This document shows positions 1-10,250 of a stretch of 64,000 bases of DNA, piece after piece; positions within the stretch are counted from its first letter, which is position 1; every line of letters starts with the position of its first letter. Where the stretch lies: NCBI RefSeq assembly GCF_001007995.1, contig NZ_CP011389.1, positions 1,999,501 to 2,063,500 on the forward strand, in the 5' to 3' direction. The position numbers and the translations under genes were made by a program. Origin of the DNA: Deinococcus soli (ex Cha et al. 2016) (GTDB lineage Bacteria; Deinococcota; Deinococci; Deinococcales; Deinococcaceae). The notes below the pieces were generated by a model. That model ran no database searches and was not told where the DNA came from. It saw nothing but the letters and a program-made list of their open reading frames with translations.

Positions 1-143
1 TCCCGGAATTCGCGTTCGCTGCGCGCCTGGGCCTCGCCGGGGCTCCACTGGCCGCTCCTCACCTTCTCGGCGGCGTACTCGGGAACGGCGCGGGCCAGGA
101 AGCGGGTGAAGGCACCGGCGTCCATCGGTCTGAGGTGCAGCAT
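1..143 (-). CDS. GNAT-family N-acetyltransferase, N-terminal fragment cut by window edge
   Basis: Reading leftward from the ATG at 143 gives an open frame of 47 codons running off the window. It begins MLHLRPMDAGAFTRF and continues with a segment of the type AEKVRSGQWSPGEAQARSE. That helix (R/A-x-E-x-x-x-SGxWSxxEA) is typical of the N-terminus of GNAT acetyltransferases, which acetylate an amine or protein from acetyl-CoA. The acetyl-CoA-binding motif would lie outside the window. The gene is divergent from the phosphotransferase gene at 230. The family call rests on the N-terminal motif only; the substrate cannot be stated. Confidence 0.6.
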   Translation of the reverse strand, partial: MLHLRPMDAGAFTRFLARAVPEYAAEKVRSGQWSPGEAQARSEREFR

Positions 144-229
144 GAGGGCAGTGTAGGTGGGCGCGGCGGGGCGGGCGATACGCGTTTCAGCGCATGCGGG
201 GCCGGGCCCGGGCGGGTACGGTGGCGGGG

Positions 230-1132
230 ATGACGGACGCGCCCCCACCCATGCATGATTCGGAGGTGCGGGTCGACGCCGCGCTCGTGACGCGCCTGCT
301 GGCCAGGCAGTGCCCGCAGTGGGCAGGGCTGCCCGTGACCCTGCTGCGGCACTCCGGGACGGACAACGCGGTGGTGCGGCTGGGGGACGGGCTGGTGGCC
401 CGCCTGCCCCGGATCGGGTGGGCGGCGGCGGACGTGGCGAAGGAGGCCCGCTGGTTGCCGCTGCTGGCGCCGGGGCTGCCGCTGCGGGTGCCGGAGGTGC
501 TGTTCACGGGCGTTCCGGGCGCCGGGTACCCGTTCGGGTGGGGTGTCTACGGCTGGCTGCCGGGTGTGGACGCGGCAGTGGGAACCGTGCGGGACGAGGC
601 GGAACTGGCGCGGGATCTGGCGGCCTTCGTCCGGGCGTTGCAGGCGACGCCGCTTCCGCTCGGGCAGGGGCCGGTGGGGTCGCGTGGCGTGCCGCTGGCG
701 GAGCGGGACGCGGCGACCCGCGACGCCATCCGCGCCTGCGCGCAGCTGGGCTTCCTGGATGAAGGGGCGGCGCTGGCCGTGTGGGAGGACGCCCTGAAGG
801 CCGCGCCCCACGTGGGCCCGCCTGCATGGCTGCACGCCGACCTGAAGCCCGGGAACCTCCTGTCGGACGGCGGGCGGCTGAGTGCCGTGATCGACTGGGG
901 CGGCCTGACGCTGGGCGACCCGGCGGTGGACCTCCAGCCCGCCTGGAATCTGCTGGGGGCGGCGGGCCGCGCGGCCTTCCGGGAGGCGCTGGGCGTGGAG
1001 GACGCCGCCTGGGCGCGCGGGCGGGGCTGGGCGCTGAGCGTGTCCGTGATCGCGCTGCCGTACTACCGGCACACCAATCCGGGGCTGGCCGGGGTGTGCC
1101 GGGACACCCTGCGCGCCCTGCTGCCGGGCTGA
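230..1132 (+). CDS. Aminoglycoside phosphotransferase (APH)-family kinase
   Basis: A 300-residue APH/choline-kinase-fold protein, predicted to phosphorylate a small hydroxylated substrate with ATP or GTP in the cytoplasm. An N-lobe contains VRLGDGLVARLPR. The catalytic loop WLHADLKPGNLL lies near residue 200 (Brenner-type HxDxxxxN) and VIDWGGLTLGDPAVDL follows near residue 222 (metal-binding DxG/DW and D). The start at 230 is preferred over an in-frame ATG at 194: a TACGGT box lies exactly 7 nt before it, the leaderless arrangement seen throughout this window. Family members include antibiotic phosphotransferases and many of unknown substrate; nothing here shows which antibiotic, if any, is modified. 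Confidence 0.8.
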   Translation: MTDAPPPMHDSEVRVDAALVTRLLARQCPQWAGLPVTLLRHSGTDNAVVRLGDGLVARLPRIGWAAADVAKEARWLPLLAPGLPLRVPEVLFTGVPGAGYPFGWGVYGWLPGVDAAVGTVRDEAELARDLAAFVRALQATPLPLGQGPVGSRGVPLAERDAATRDAIRACAQLGFLDEGAALAVWEDALKAAPHVGPPAWLHADLKPGNLLSDGGRLSAVIDWGGLTLGDPAVDLQPAWNLLGAAGRAAFREALGVEDAAWARGRGWALSVSVIALPYYRHTNPGLAGVCRDTLRALLPG

Positions 1133-1193
1133 GGCGCGGGACTGCGCGCCGGCTTCCGGTGCGTCCCGGGCCGCGCGCCCTATGATGCGGCTC

Positions 1194-1916
1194 ATGACGA
1201 AGCGGCCCGCCGTGGGGGACAAGCAGGACAAGGGCAGTGACGTGCAGGCGATGTTTGCCAGCATCGCGCCCCGTTACGACCTTCTCAACCGCGTGCTGAG
1301 CCTCGGGGTGGATAAGGGCTGGCGCCGGGCGGCGGCGCAGGAGGCGCTGGCGCTGAAGCCCGCGCGGGTGCTGGACGTGGCGACGGGCACGGCGGATTTC
1401 GCGCTGGAACTCAAGACCCGCGCCCCGCAGGCCGAGGTGATCGGTAGTGACTTCGTGCCGCAGATGCTCGCCATCGGCCGCGAGAAGGCCGCCGCGCGGC
1501 ACATCGACATCCGCCTGGAGGAAGGGGACGCGTTGAACCTGCCGTACCCGGACGGGAGTTTCGATTCGATCACGTGCGCTTTCGGGTTCCGGAACTTCGC
1601 GGATTACGCGCGGGGCCTCGCGGAATTCTGGCGGGTGCTCGCGCCGGGCGGGCGGGCCGTGATCCTGGAGTTCCCCCCGCCCCGTCCGGGCCTGCTGGGC
1701 AGCCTGTTCCGGGTGTACTTCCAGCATGTGCTGCCGCGGATCGGTGGGCTGATAAGCGGGAACGCCTCGGCGTACACGTACCTGCCTGAGAGCGTGCTGG
1801 CGTTCCCCGAGCCGGAGCGACTGGCGCAGCTGATGCGCGCCACGGGCTTCCGCACCCGCTACCGCCTGCTGACCTTCGGCATCGCCGCCATTCACGTGGG
1901 GGACAAGCTGCCGTAA
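1194..1916 (+). CDS. ubiE: Demethylmenaquinone/ubiquinone C-methyltransferase UbiE/MenG
   Basis: A class I SAM-dependent methyltransferase of 240 residues that carries out the last C-methylation of menaquinone (in quinone-producing relatives, ubiquinone). Family signatures are all present: the N-terminal MFASIAPRYDLLNRVLSLG segment, SAM motif I DVATGTADF at residues 61-69, DALNLPYPDGSFDSITCAFG, and the C-terminal YRLLTFGIAAIHVGDK. The start at 1194 rather than 1182 is set by a TATGAT box at 1181-1186, 7 nt upstream (leaderless type). The gene stands alone between an APH gene and a small secreted protein. Menaquinone is the Deinococcus respiratory quinone, so MenG activity is the likelier role. 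Confidence 0.93.
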   Translation: MTKRPAVGDKQDKGSDVQAMFASIAPRYDLLNRVLSLGVDKGWRRAAAQEALALKPARVLDVATGTADFALELKTRAPQAEVIGSDFVPQMLAIGREKAAARHIDIRLEEGDALNLPYPDGSFDSITCAFGFRNFADYARGLAEFWRVLAPGGRAVILEFPPPRPGLLGSLFRVYFQHVLPRIGGLISGNASAYTYLPESVLAFPEPERLAQLMRATGFRTRYRLLTFGIAAIHVGDKLP

Positions 1917-1966
1917 GCCAGGCACATCTGCTCGACTCGCGCGCGTGCGGGGGGCAGCATGGACCC

Positions 1967-2338
1967 ATGCGAGGACGGATGCGGGTGGCGGCCCTGTTGG
2001 TGGGCCTGTGGGGTGGCGGGGCGCAGGCCCAGGCCGCCCCGTTCACGGTGGGTATGGTGCGCGTCCCGGAGGGCCTGCGGGTCCACTGGCCGTCCGGGGG
2101 TGAGGTGGGGGTGCTGGCCTGCCGGGGCGCGACCCTGAGCCTGCGCCGGGCAGGGACCAGCACGAGCGGTCCGGGCCCACTGCGGGCGCTGCTGTCGGGT
2201 TCGCGGCTGATGTTCGGGACGGTCACGACGACCCCGACAACTGCCCTGGCCCCGGACGAGGTGCGGTTCAGCTGCACGCCAGCCTCTCCACTGCCGGACG
2301 TGCGGCTGGGCGTGGACGTGAACCTCCGCTGGCGCTGA
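1967..2338 (+). CDS. Small secreted hypothetical protein
   Basis: A 123-residue protein with a short arginine-containing n-region, a hydrophobic stretch (VAALLVGLWGGGAQAQA) and an AQA-type signal peptidase site near residue 23; predicted to be exported. The mature part is beta-rich by appearance with two cysteines (VLACRG, RFSCTP) that could form a disulfide, and ends in VRLGVDVNLRWR. No known domain is recognised. An alternative start is the ATG at 1979, which has a better-spaced purine-rich stretch. Codon use is like its neighbours. It follows ubiE by 50 bp and converges on the interrupted ABC transporter gene. Confidence 0.55.
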   Translation: MRGRMRVAALLVGLWGGGAQAQAAPFTVGMVRVPEGLRVHWPSGGEVGVLACRGATLSLRRAGTSTSGPGPLRALLSGSRLMFGTVTTTPTTALAPDEVRFSCTPASPLPDVRLGVDVNLRWR

Positions 2339-2354
2339 CCTCCCCGTATGACCG

Positions 2355-4166
2355 TCAGGCCAGGACGGGTTCTGCCTGTTCCTCGTACTGGCGGGCCTGG
2401 AGGGCCCACAGGTCGGCGTACTCGCCGCCGCGCGCGAGGAGGGCGGCGTGGGTGCCGTCCTCGATGATCTGCCCGGCCTTCATGACGAGGATCCGGTCGG
2501 CCATCAGGACGCTGCCGAGGCGGTGCGTGACGAGCAGCGTGGTGCGGCCGCGCGCCAGGGCGGCGAAGGTGCCGAACACCTCGGCCTCGCTGCGGGGGTC
2601 GAGGGCGGCGGTGGGTTCGTCGAGGATCAGCACGCGGGCGCCTTTGTACAGGGCCCGGGCGGTGGCGAGTTTCTGCTACTGGCCGCCGGAGAGGTCCGCG
2701 CCGCCGAACGCCTGCCCCAGGCGGGTGTCGAGCGTGCAGCTGTCTGTCAGGACGGTGTTCAGGCCGCTGCCCTGCACGGCGGCGTTCAGGCGCGCGTCGT
2801 CCTGCGTCTGCCCCAGGAGGATGTTCTCGCGCAGCGTCCATTCGAAGCGCGCGAAGTCCTGGAAGACGGCGGCGACGCCCGCCCGCCAGTCGTTGAGGTC
2901 GAGGTCGCGCAGGTCGGTCTGCTCCGCGCCCGTGCCGATCAGGATGCGCCCGGCGGTGGGGTCGTAGTAGCGCAGAAGCAGTTTGACCAGGGTGCTCTTG
3001 CCCGCGCCGTTCTCGCCGACGATGGCGACGGTCTGCCCGGCGGGGATGGTCAGGGTCACGTCCCGCAGCGCGGGTGGCTGGTCGCGGTACGCGAAGCTCA
3101 CGTTTTTCAGGGTGATGGCGCCGTCTGCGGGCAGCGGGCGCGGCTGCGCGGGGTTCTGCACGCCGCCGGGCGCGTTCAGGAACGCGTCCAGTTTGGCGAA
3201 CCAGTTCAGGTGCTGCGTGCCGCTGCTGCTCAGTTCGGTCAGGCGGCTCAGTTCCTGTCGCAGGGCGGCCAGCGCCGTGATCACCAGTGCCACGCTGCCC
3301 GCCCCGACCCGTCCGGCCTGCGCCTGCGCGACCACGAACGCGAATAGGCCCCCGGTGACCAGCAGCGACAGGGCCTCGAAGGGCAGCAGGGCCAGCAGGC
3401 CGCGCGTGCGCTGGGCGCGCAGGGTGTTCTGGTACGCGTGGGTGCGGGTCAGCGCCTCGCGTTGCAGGTGCGGCGCGAGGCCGTACAGCCGGACCTCCTT
3501 GGCGTACTCGTGCCGCAGCGCCACGCGCGACAGGTAGTTCACCTCGCGCGCCTCGGGGGTGTTCTGGATGAACAGGCTCCAGCCCAGCCGGTAGAACGCC
3601 ATCTGCCGGGACAGCAGCGGCAGCAGGCCCGCCACGACCACCAGCGGCACCCACCACCCGACCAGCAGCAGCGTGGCCGCCACGCTGACGGCCGCCACCA
3701 CGCCGCGCAGCGCGTACACCAGCGTGGACAGCAGGTTCAGCGGGCGGTGACTTGCGCCGCCCTGGAGCACCTCGATGTCGTCGTGGAACTGCGGGTCTTC
3801 CAGCACGTCCAGGCCCTGCAATTCGGTCATGCGGCGCATCAGGCGCTGGTTCACGTGCAGGGTGTAGTGGTCGGCGGCGACGCCCTGCATGACCTGCGTG
3901 AGGGTCACGGTCACCTGCGTCAGGAGCGCCGCGCCCACCCACGCGACCGCCAGCACCGTCAGGTTCACGCTCTGCCCGGCCAGCAGGCCGCTCACGCCGT
4001 CCACGGTCCACTTCCCGATCAGGATGGTCACGGCGGGCAGCGCGCCCTGCGCGGCGCCACTCAGGAACAGACCTGCCGTGATCAGCGGCTGGGCGCGCCA
4101 CAGGTCCGGCAGGGTCAGGCGCAGGGTGCGCCACAGGTCACGGGCAGGCAGGGAGGCGCTCGTCAT
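2355..4166 (-). pseudogene. ABC exporter (fused TMD-NBD), interrupted by in-frame TAG in the signature motif
   Basis: A 604-codon frame encodes an ABC half-transporter of the exporter type: a six-helix membrane domain over residues ~1-330, then an ATPase domain with Walker A GENGAGKST (~385). The signature reads DLSGGQ, then TAG (2676-2678), then QKLATARALYKGARVLILDEP and a C-terminal D/H-loop (LVTHRL). The frame is identical before and after the stop, and homologues normally have an aromatic or Arg residue at this position. A single G-to-A change (TGG to TAG) therefore explains it. As read, the product lacks Walker B and is non-functional unless the stop is suppressed. A sequencing error is possible. 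Confidence 0.85.
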
Positions 4167-4233
4167 GGGAGGCCCGCAGCGTACGGGAACGCACCCGGGG
4201 CGTGGGCTGCAGGTGCGCTTGACGGCCGCGTGA

Positions 4234-4950
4234 TCAGTTCAGGGTCTTGATGTATGCGTGCAGGTCAGCCACCTGCGCGTCGCTGATCTGCGCTTCCCCG
4301 TAACGGGGCATGGTCGCGGACAGTTCCCGCTCGGGGGTTTTGCCTTCCCGCAGGGTGGTGGCGAACTGCGCCAGCGTCCAGCTCCTGGGTCCGTCGGCGG
4401 TCACGAGGCTGGGCCCGATCTGACCCTGACCGTTCGCGCCGTGGCAGCCCGCGCAGTTCCCGGCGAAGACTGTCTGCCCGGCCTGGGCGTCCCCGGCAGC
4501 CTCGGTGTCGCCCGCCGCTGTGTCGGGGGTGCCGCCAGCGGCCGCCTCCCCTGCGGCGCTGCTGGCGCCCTCGCCGGCGGCCATGTCACCCGAGTCCGCC
4601 TCACCAGACGCACCTTCCCCCGCCGTGCCCCCGCTCGCCATACCTTCTCCGCTGGCCATGCTGTCCTCACCGGTGCCCGTGTCGCTCTTGCCTGCGTCGG
4701 CGGGGCCGTTCTCGTTGGCGTTGGCGGGCGCGGTGCTCGCGGGGGTAGCCTCGGCCGGTTTGCCCATCAGTTGCGGCGTGGCGATCAGCAGGCCCACGCC
4801 CAGGATCAGGCCCAGCGTGACGCCCAGCCCCCAGGACGCCACGCTGCCCCGCACCCACTGGTCCCGCCGGGGGGCGGCGGGGGCCTCGCCCTGCTGCGGG
4901 GTGGGACGCTGCGCGTCACGGCGGGCCGGGGTGGAGTGGGGTACGTTCAT
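4234..4950 (-). CDS. Membrane-anchored c-type cytochrome with acidic Gly/Ala/Glu-rich linker
   Basis: A 238-residue protein: a cytoplasmic N-terminus rich in Pro/Arg, one transmembrane helix (about residues 36-58), a roughly 85-residue low-complexity linker of Ala, Gly, Glu, Asp and Ser, and a C-terminal class I cytochrome c domain. That domain has CAGCH near residue 164 (c-type haem attachment) and a distal Met in ATMPRYGEA. The topology places the haem outside the membrane, as for an electron carrier tethered to respiratory complexes. The start at 4950 (not 4998) follows a TATGCT box 6 nt upstream. The linker resembles the flexible tether of membrane-anchored cytochromes such as c551/552; partner oxidase unknown. 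Confidence 0.85.
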   Translation of the reverse strand: MNVPHSTPARRDAQRPTPQQGEAPAAPRRDQWVRGSVASWGLGVTLGLILGVGLLIATPQLMGKPAEATPASTAPANANENGPADAGKSDTGTGEDSMASGEGMASGGTAGEGASGEADSGDMAAGEGASSAAGEAAAGGTPDTAAGDTEAAGDAQAGQTVFAGNCAGCHGANGQGQIGPSLVTADGPRSWTLAQFATTLREGKTPERELSATMPRYGEAQISDAQVADLHAYIKTLN

Positions 4951-5025
4951 GCGCGGAGCATACCGCCCGGTCAGCCGGGCAGAAATCCCGCGCTGCATGA
5001 GCGATCCTTCATGCAGCGCGGGGCG

Positions 5026-5397
5026 TCACAGCAGCGGGGCGGGGGGCGCGGCGCGGTCCTCGTCCGGCCACCACTGCCGCGCGGCGAGGTCGCAGCGGCC
5101 GTCCCTGAACTCCACGCCCTCGGCCATCAGCAGGCGTTCCTGCATGTCCCCGAAGCCGACCTTGTGGGTGCTGACGCGGCCCTGCGCGTTGATCACCCGC
5201 TGCCACGGCAGATCTGATCCGCCGACCAGCGAGTTCAGCACGAAGCCCGCCTGCCGCGCCGCACCGGGATTCCCGGCCAGCAGGGCCAGCTGTCCGTAGG
5301 TCATGACGCGGCCCTCGGGAATGCGGGCCACCAGCGCCAGGACACGCTCGCGGAAGCCGGGGGTCGGGTCGGGGGTGGTCATGCCGGGGCTGGTCAT
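5026..5397 (-). CDS. Alkyltransferase-like (ATL) DNA-binding protein, MGMT fold
   Basis: A 123-residue protein matching the DNA-binding domain of O6-alkylguanine-DNA alkyltransferase: RVLALVARIPEGRVMTYGQLA at residues ~16-36, then a helix-turn-helix with ARQAGFVLNSL. At the position of the active-site PCHR motif it has PWQRV, so the alkyl-acceptor cysteine is replaced by Trp. That is the hallmark of ATL proteins, which bind O6-alkylguanine and hand lesions to nucleotide excision repair rather than removing the alkyl group. The His normally following (PWHR) is Gln here, a small deviation. Length is typical for ATLs. It lies between the cytochrome and amidase genes on the same strand. Confidence 0.85.
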   Translation of the reverse strand: MTSPGMTTPDPTPGFRERVLALVARIPEGRVMTYGQLALLAGNPGAARQAGFVLNSLVGGSDLPWQRVINAQGRVSTHKVGFGDMQERLLMAEGVEFRDGRCDLAARQWWPDEDRAAPPAPLL

Positions 5398-5461
5398 ACG
5401 CGCATTCTGGCAGGCAGGGGTGCGGCGTGGCAGGGGCAGCGTCTCGTGGTGGGACAGCGGG

Positions 5462-7210
5462 TCAGCGTTTCGCGGCGGTGGGGGCGGGCTCGGCCGACGC
5501 GCCGTCGGCGGTCACGCCATTGACGAGCGCTTCGCGGATACCCTGCGCGATCCCCAGCGCCACGCGGTCGAGATAGTTGCTGTCTTGCAGGTTCTGCCCG
5601 TCCACGGGGTGGCTGGCGAAGCCGATCTCGACCAGCGCGGCCGGGACGCGGCTGTTGCGCAGCACGCCCAGGGACTGGCTGTTCTTCAGGCCCTTGTCGA
5701 ACGCGCCGGTCTGCTGCACCATCTGCGTCTGGAGCAGCGCGGCCAGGGCGCTGCTGCGCGCGTGGTTGGGGTTCCACCACGTCTCGATGCCGTAGCCGCG
5801 CAGGGCGACGGCGGCCTCCAGAGCGTTCACGTGGATGCTGACGAACAGCGCGGTGCCCGGCGTGCCCATCGCGGCGCGCAGTTGCAGGTCCGTGGTCTTC
5901 ACGGAGTGCAGTTCGCGGTCGCTGTCGCGCGTCAGGATGACGTCCACCCCGGCGGCGCTGAGGAGCTCACGGACGCGCAGTGCGACGTCCAGCGTGACCT
6001 GCTTCTCGATGACCGCGCCGACCGCGCCGGGGTCTTTGCCGCCGTGACCGGGATCGAGCACCACGCGGGGTTTCACGAGGCTGGTGCTCAGGGCCAGCAG
6101 CGCGGTGGGGCGCGCGGCGAACTGCGGGGCGACGGCCTGCACGGTGCGCTGGCTGGCGGTCAGGGGGGTGCGGTCGGCCAGGGCGGGCGACAGGTCCAGG
6201 ACCAGCCGGGACAGGTCGCCGCTGGCAGGGGGCAGGAGCTGGGCGCGCCAGCCGCTGCGGTCGGTGGTGCGCGCGGCGGTGCTCAGCGTGACGGTGGCGC
6301 CCTGCGCGGTGGGGGCGTAGGTCCAGCCGCGCAGTTCGGGGCTGACGCCCGTCGCCTGCTGGGGCGCGGCCGTGACGCCGCTCAGGGTGATGTTCAGCCC
6401 GCCGGGGCCGGTGGTGATGCGGTAGCTGCTGCCGGGGGGCAGGTCGAGCACCACGCGGGTCTGCCCGGGGCTCTTGCCGATGCGGGGCGTGCCCAGCGGG
6501 GCGGGGCGGGCGGGACCGGGCACGCTGCCCTGCAGGGCGCTGGGCTGCGCGGGGTTGGCGTCCGGCAGGCTGGGGGCGGGCAGGGGGACGCTGCTCCTGA
6601 CCTGATCGCCGGGGGGGAGGCTGCCGGGCAGCGGGGCGTTCAGGACGGTCTGCGCGGCGGCGCTGGTGGGGGCGCTGGTGCGTACCTGGCCGCGCACGCT
6701 GCTGCCTGCGCCGCCGCTGATGCCCGGGCCGAGTTCCAGGATCAGGACGCGCTTGCCGGTGGCGAGGGTGGCCTCGCTGGCGCGCCAGCCGTCGTTGGGG
6801 GCCAGGGGGTACGGGGTGATCAGGGTGGCCTGCCCGGCTCCGGCGCGGTACTCGCTGACGCTGGCGCCCAGTTTGGCGCTGATGGCGGGCTGCACGCGCG
6901 CGCCCTGCACGTCGAGGCGCAGACCCGCGAAGGTGGGGGTCAGGGCGTAGGTGAGGCCCGCAGGGAGGTCGAACACGACGCGGGTGACGCTGCCCTGGCT
7001 GCTCACGCGGGGGTTGCCGAAGGTGGCGGCGCTGTCGGGCGTGGCTGGAACGGTGCCGGGCGTGACGGCGCCGGGGGTCGTGATGGGCGCGAGGCTGGGC
7101 AGGTTGATGCCGGGTGCGCCGGGGGTGAAGGGGGTCGCGTTCTGGGCGAGGCTGCCGGTCGCGACCGTGAACAGCAGGCCAGATGAGAGCAGGATGGCTG
7201 TTCGCTTCAT
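5462..7210 (-). CDS. N-acetylmuramoyl-L-alanine amidase (Amidase_3) with AMIN-like N-terminal region
   Basis: A 582-residue exported peptidoglycan hydrolase that cleaves the MurNAc-L-Ala amide. It starts with a signal peptide (KRTAILLSSGLLFTVATGSLA). Two AMIN-like repeats follow, about residues 50-145 and 215-345; each carries a GxTRVVxDLP or GQTRVVLDLP strand. The catalytic domain begins near residue 378: VVLDPGHGGKDPGAVG (Zn ligand), the glutamate of the same domain, SIHVNA (Zn ligands) and ALVEIGFASHP (catalytic Glu). A TACAGT box 9 nt upstream of the ATG fits a leaderless or very short leader start. AMIN domains usually target amidases to septum or envelope sites. Confidence 0.9.
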   Translation of the reverse strand: MKRTAILLSSGLLFTVATGSLAQNATPFTPGAPGINLPSLAPITTPGAVTPGTVPATPDSAATFGNPRVSSQGSVTRVVFDLPAGLTYALTPTFAGLRLDVQGARVQPAISAKLGASVSEYRAGAGQATLITPYPLAPNDGWRASEATLATGKRVLILELGPGISGGAGSSVRGQVRTSAPTSAAAQTVLNAPLPGSLPPGDQVRSSVPLPAPSLPDANPAQPSALQGSVPGPARPAPLGTPRIGKSPGQTRVVLDLPPGSSYRITTGPGGLNITLSGVTAAPQQATGVSPELRGWTYAPTAQGATVTLSTAARTTDRSGWRAQLLPPASGDLSRLVLDLSPALADRTPLTASQRTVQAVAPQFAARPTALLALSTSLVKPRVVLDPGHGGKDPGAVGAVIEKQVTLDVALRVRELLSAAGVDVILTRDSDRELHSVKTTDLQLRAAMGTPGTALFVSIHVNALEAAVALRGYGIETWWNPNHARSSALAALLQTQMVQQTGAFDKGLKNSQSLGVLRNSRVPAALVEIGFASHPVDGQNLQDSNYLDRVALGIAQGIREALVNGVTADGASAEPAPTAAKR

Positions 7211-7415
7211 GTGCCTTTTACTGTACGGGACAGCGGTGAGAACTCCGGGTGGGTCCTCATGGGAGTGTCGTCAGCCAAAAGTGTGATCATGACGGCATTC
7301 CGGGACTCTGCCTCTCATGAGTGCTGGCCGCCTGCGCCTCTTTCATGAGGTGCCGGGCGGTGTCCGGTCCGAACCACTGGTGAAGTGTCAGATCAATGGT
7401 TTATTTTACAAAGTA

Positions 7416-7424
7416 TGCTAGAAT
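7416..7424 (+). promoter_or_regulatory. Extended -10 promoter of frnE
   Basis: TGCTAGAAT lies 7 nt before the frnE ATG: a TGn extension plus TAGAAT hexamer. The spacing predicts a transcript starting at or next to the start codon, with no room for a ribosome binding site. The 221-bp region between the amidase and frnE start codons holds this divergent promoter and the TACAGT box of the amidase gene; nothing else is recognised in it. Confidence 0.6.
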
Positions 7425-7431
7425 CCAGGGC

Positions 7432-8187
7432 ATGACTCAACTCTTCACCCCCTCCGCCCCGGACCGGCTGCGCGTGGACATCTGGTCGGACGTCGCCTGC
7501 CCCTGGTGCTACATCGGCAAACGCCGCTTCGAACAGGCCCTCACGGCCTTCCCCCACCGCGATCAGGTCGAGGTGATCTGGCACGCTTTCGAACTCGACC
7601 CCGGCGCGCCCGCAGAGCACCCGCTGACCATGCGCGACGCCCTGGCGAAGAAATACGGCCGCACCGCCGAGGACGCGCAGGGCATGATGGACCACGTCAC
7701 CCGCACGGCCGCCGGGGAGGGCCTGGAGTACCACTTCGGGCGCGCCCGCCTGGGCAACACCTTCCAGGCGCACCAGCTCATCCACCACGCCGCTCAGCAC
7801 GGGAAGCAGGACGCCATGAAGGAACGTCTGCTGCGCGCCTACATGAGTGACGGCGACCTCGTCAGCGACCTCGACACCCTGGTGCGCCTCGCGCAGGAGG
7901 TCGGCCTGGACGGCGCCGAGGTCCGCGCGGCCCTGCTCGACGGCCGCCACGCCCACGCCGTCCGTCAGGACGAGGCGCAGGCACAGGCGCTGGGCATCAG
8001 CGGCGTGCCGTTCTTCGTGCTGGGCGGCAAGTACGGCGTCAGTGGCGCGCAGGACCCCCAGACCCTGCTGGGCGCCCTGAATCAGGTGTGGCAGGAGACC
8101 CACCCGGCCCCCCTCCAGATGCTCGGCACCGAGACCCCCGCCGACGGCTGCGAGGACGGTCAGTGCGCCGTGCCCGACCGCGCCTGA
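7432..8187 (+). CDS. frnE: FrnE-type DsbA-family disulfide oxidoreductase
   Basis: A 251-residue protein of the DsbA/FrnE (2-hydroxychromene-2-carboxylate isomerase-like) thioredoxin fold. DIWSDVACPWCYIGKRRFE carries the CPWC redox centre at residues ~21-30, followed by the all-helical insertion and the cis-proline loop GVPFFVLGGKYGVSGAQ. The C-terminus carries a second motif, GCEDGQC (CX4C), as described for D. radiodurans FrnE, a cytoplasmic disulfide isomerase linked to oxidative-stress tolerance. There is no signal peptide. Start 7432 is fixed by the extended -10 at 7416-7424; an upstream in-frame ATG at 7396 would lie before the promoter. It converges on ftsH across a shared hairpin. Confidence 0.88.
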   Translation: MTQLFTPSAPDRLRVDIWSDVACPWCYIGKRRFEQALTAFPHRDQVEVIWHAFELDPGAPAEHPLTMRDALAKKYGRTAEDAQGMMDHVTRTAAGEGLEYHFGRARLGNTFQAHQLIHHAAQHGKQDAMKERLLRAYMSDGDLVSDLDTLVRLAQEVGLDGAEVRAALLDGRHAHAVRQDEAQAQALGISGVPFFVLGGKYGVSGAQDPQTLLGALNQVWQETHPAPLQMLGTETPADGCEDGQCAVPDRA

Positions 8188-8209
8188 CCGGAACCCGACA
8201 CGCACGGAA

Positions 8210-8240
8210 CACGCCCCCGGGCAGTCGCGCCGGGGGCGTG
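8210..8240. terminator. Bidirectional hairpin between frnE and ftsH
   Basis: Perfect 11-bp inverted repeat CACGCCCCCGG / CCGGGGGCGTG with a 9-nt loop, placed between two convergent stop codons. There is no clear T-tract on either side, so termination strength is uncertain. Confidence 0.55.
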
Positions 8241-8251
8241 CTCCATGCGGT

Positions 8252-10111
<1,860 letters not shown>

Positions 10112-10250
10112 GCCCCAGTCTAAGCCTCCCGCCGCGCCCCACACTGCGACGCAGCCCGGCATCCGCACCCGCCGGGGGCGCACTTCACGCAGCCCTGATC
10201 AACGCGCGCCGGGGCAGACGTCCGTCAGGTTCGCGGGGCATACTCTACCG

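Noticed and set aside
1570..4134. An 854-codon open frame on the minus strand over ubiE and the ABC transporter
   Set aside because: It is out of frame with two clearly homologous genes and has Arg/Ala/Pro-rich composition typical of high-G+C shadow frames.
7211..7431. A radiation/desiccation response motif in the amidase-frnE region
   Set aside because: No palindrome resembling the D. radiodurans RDRM could be seen here or elsewhere in the window.
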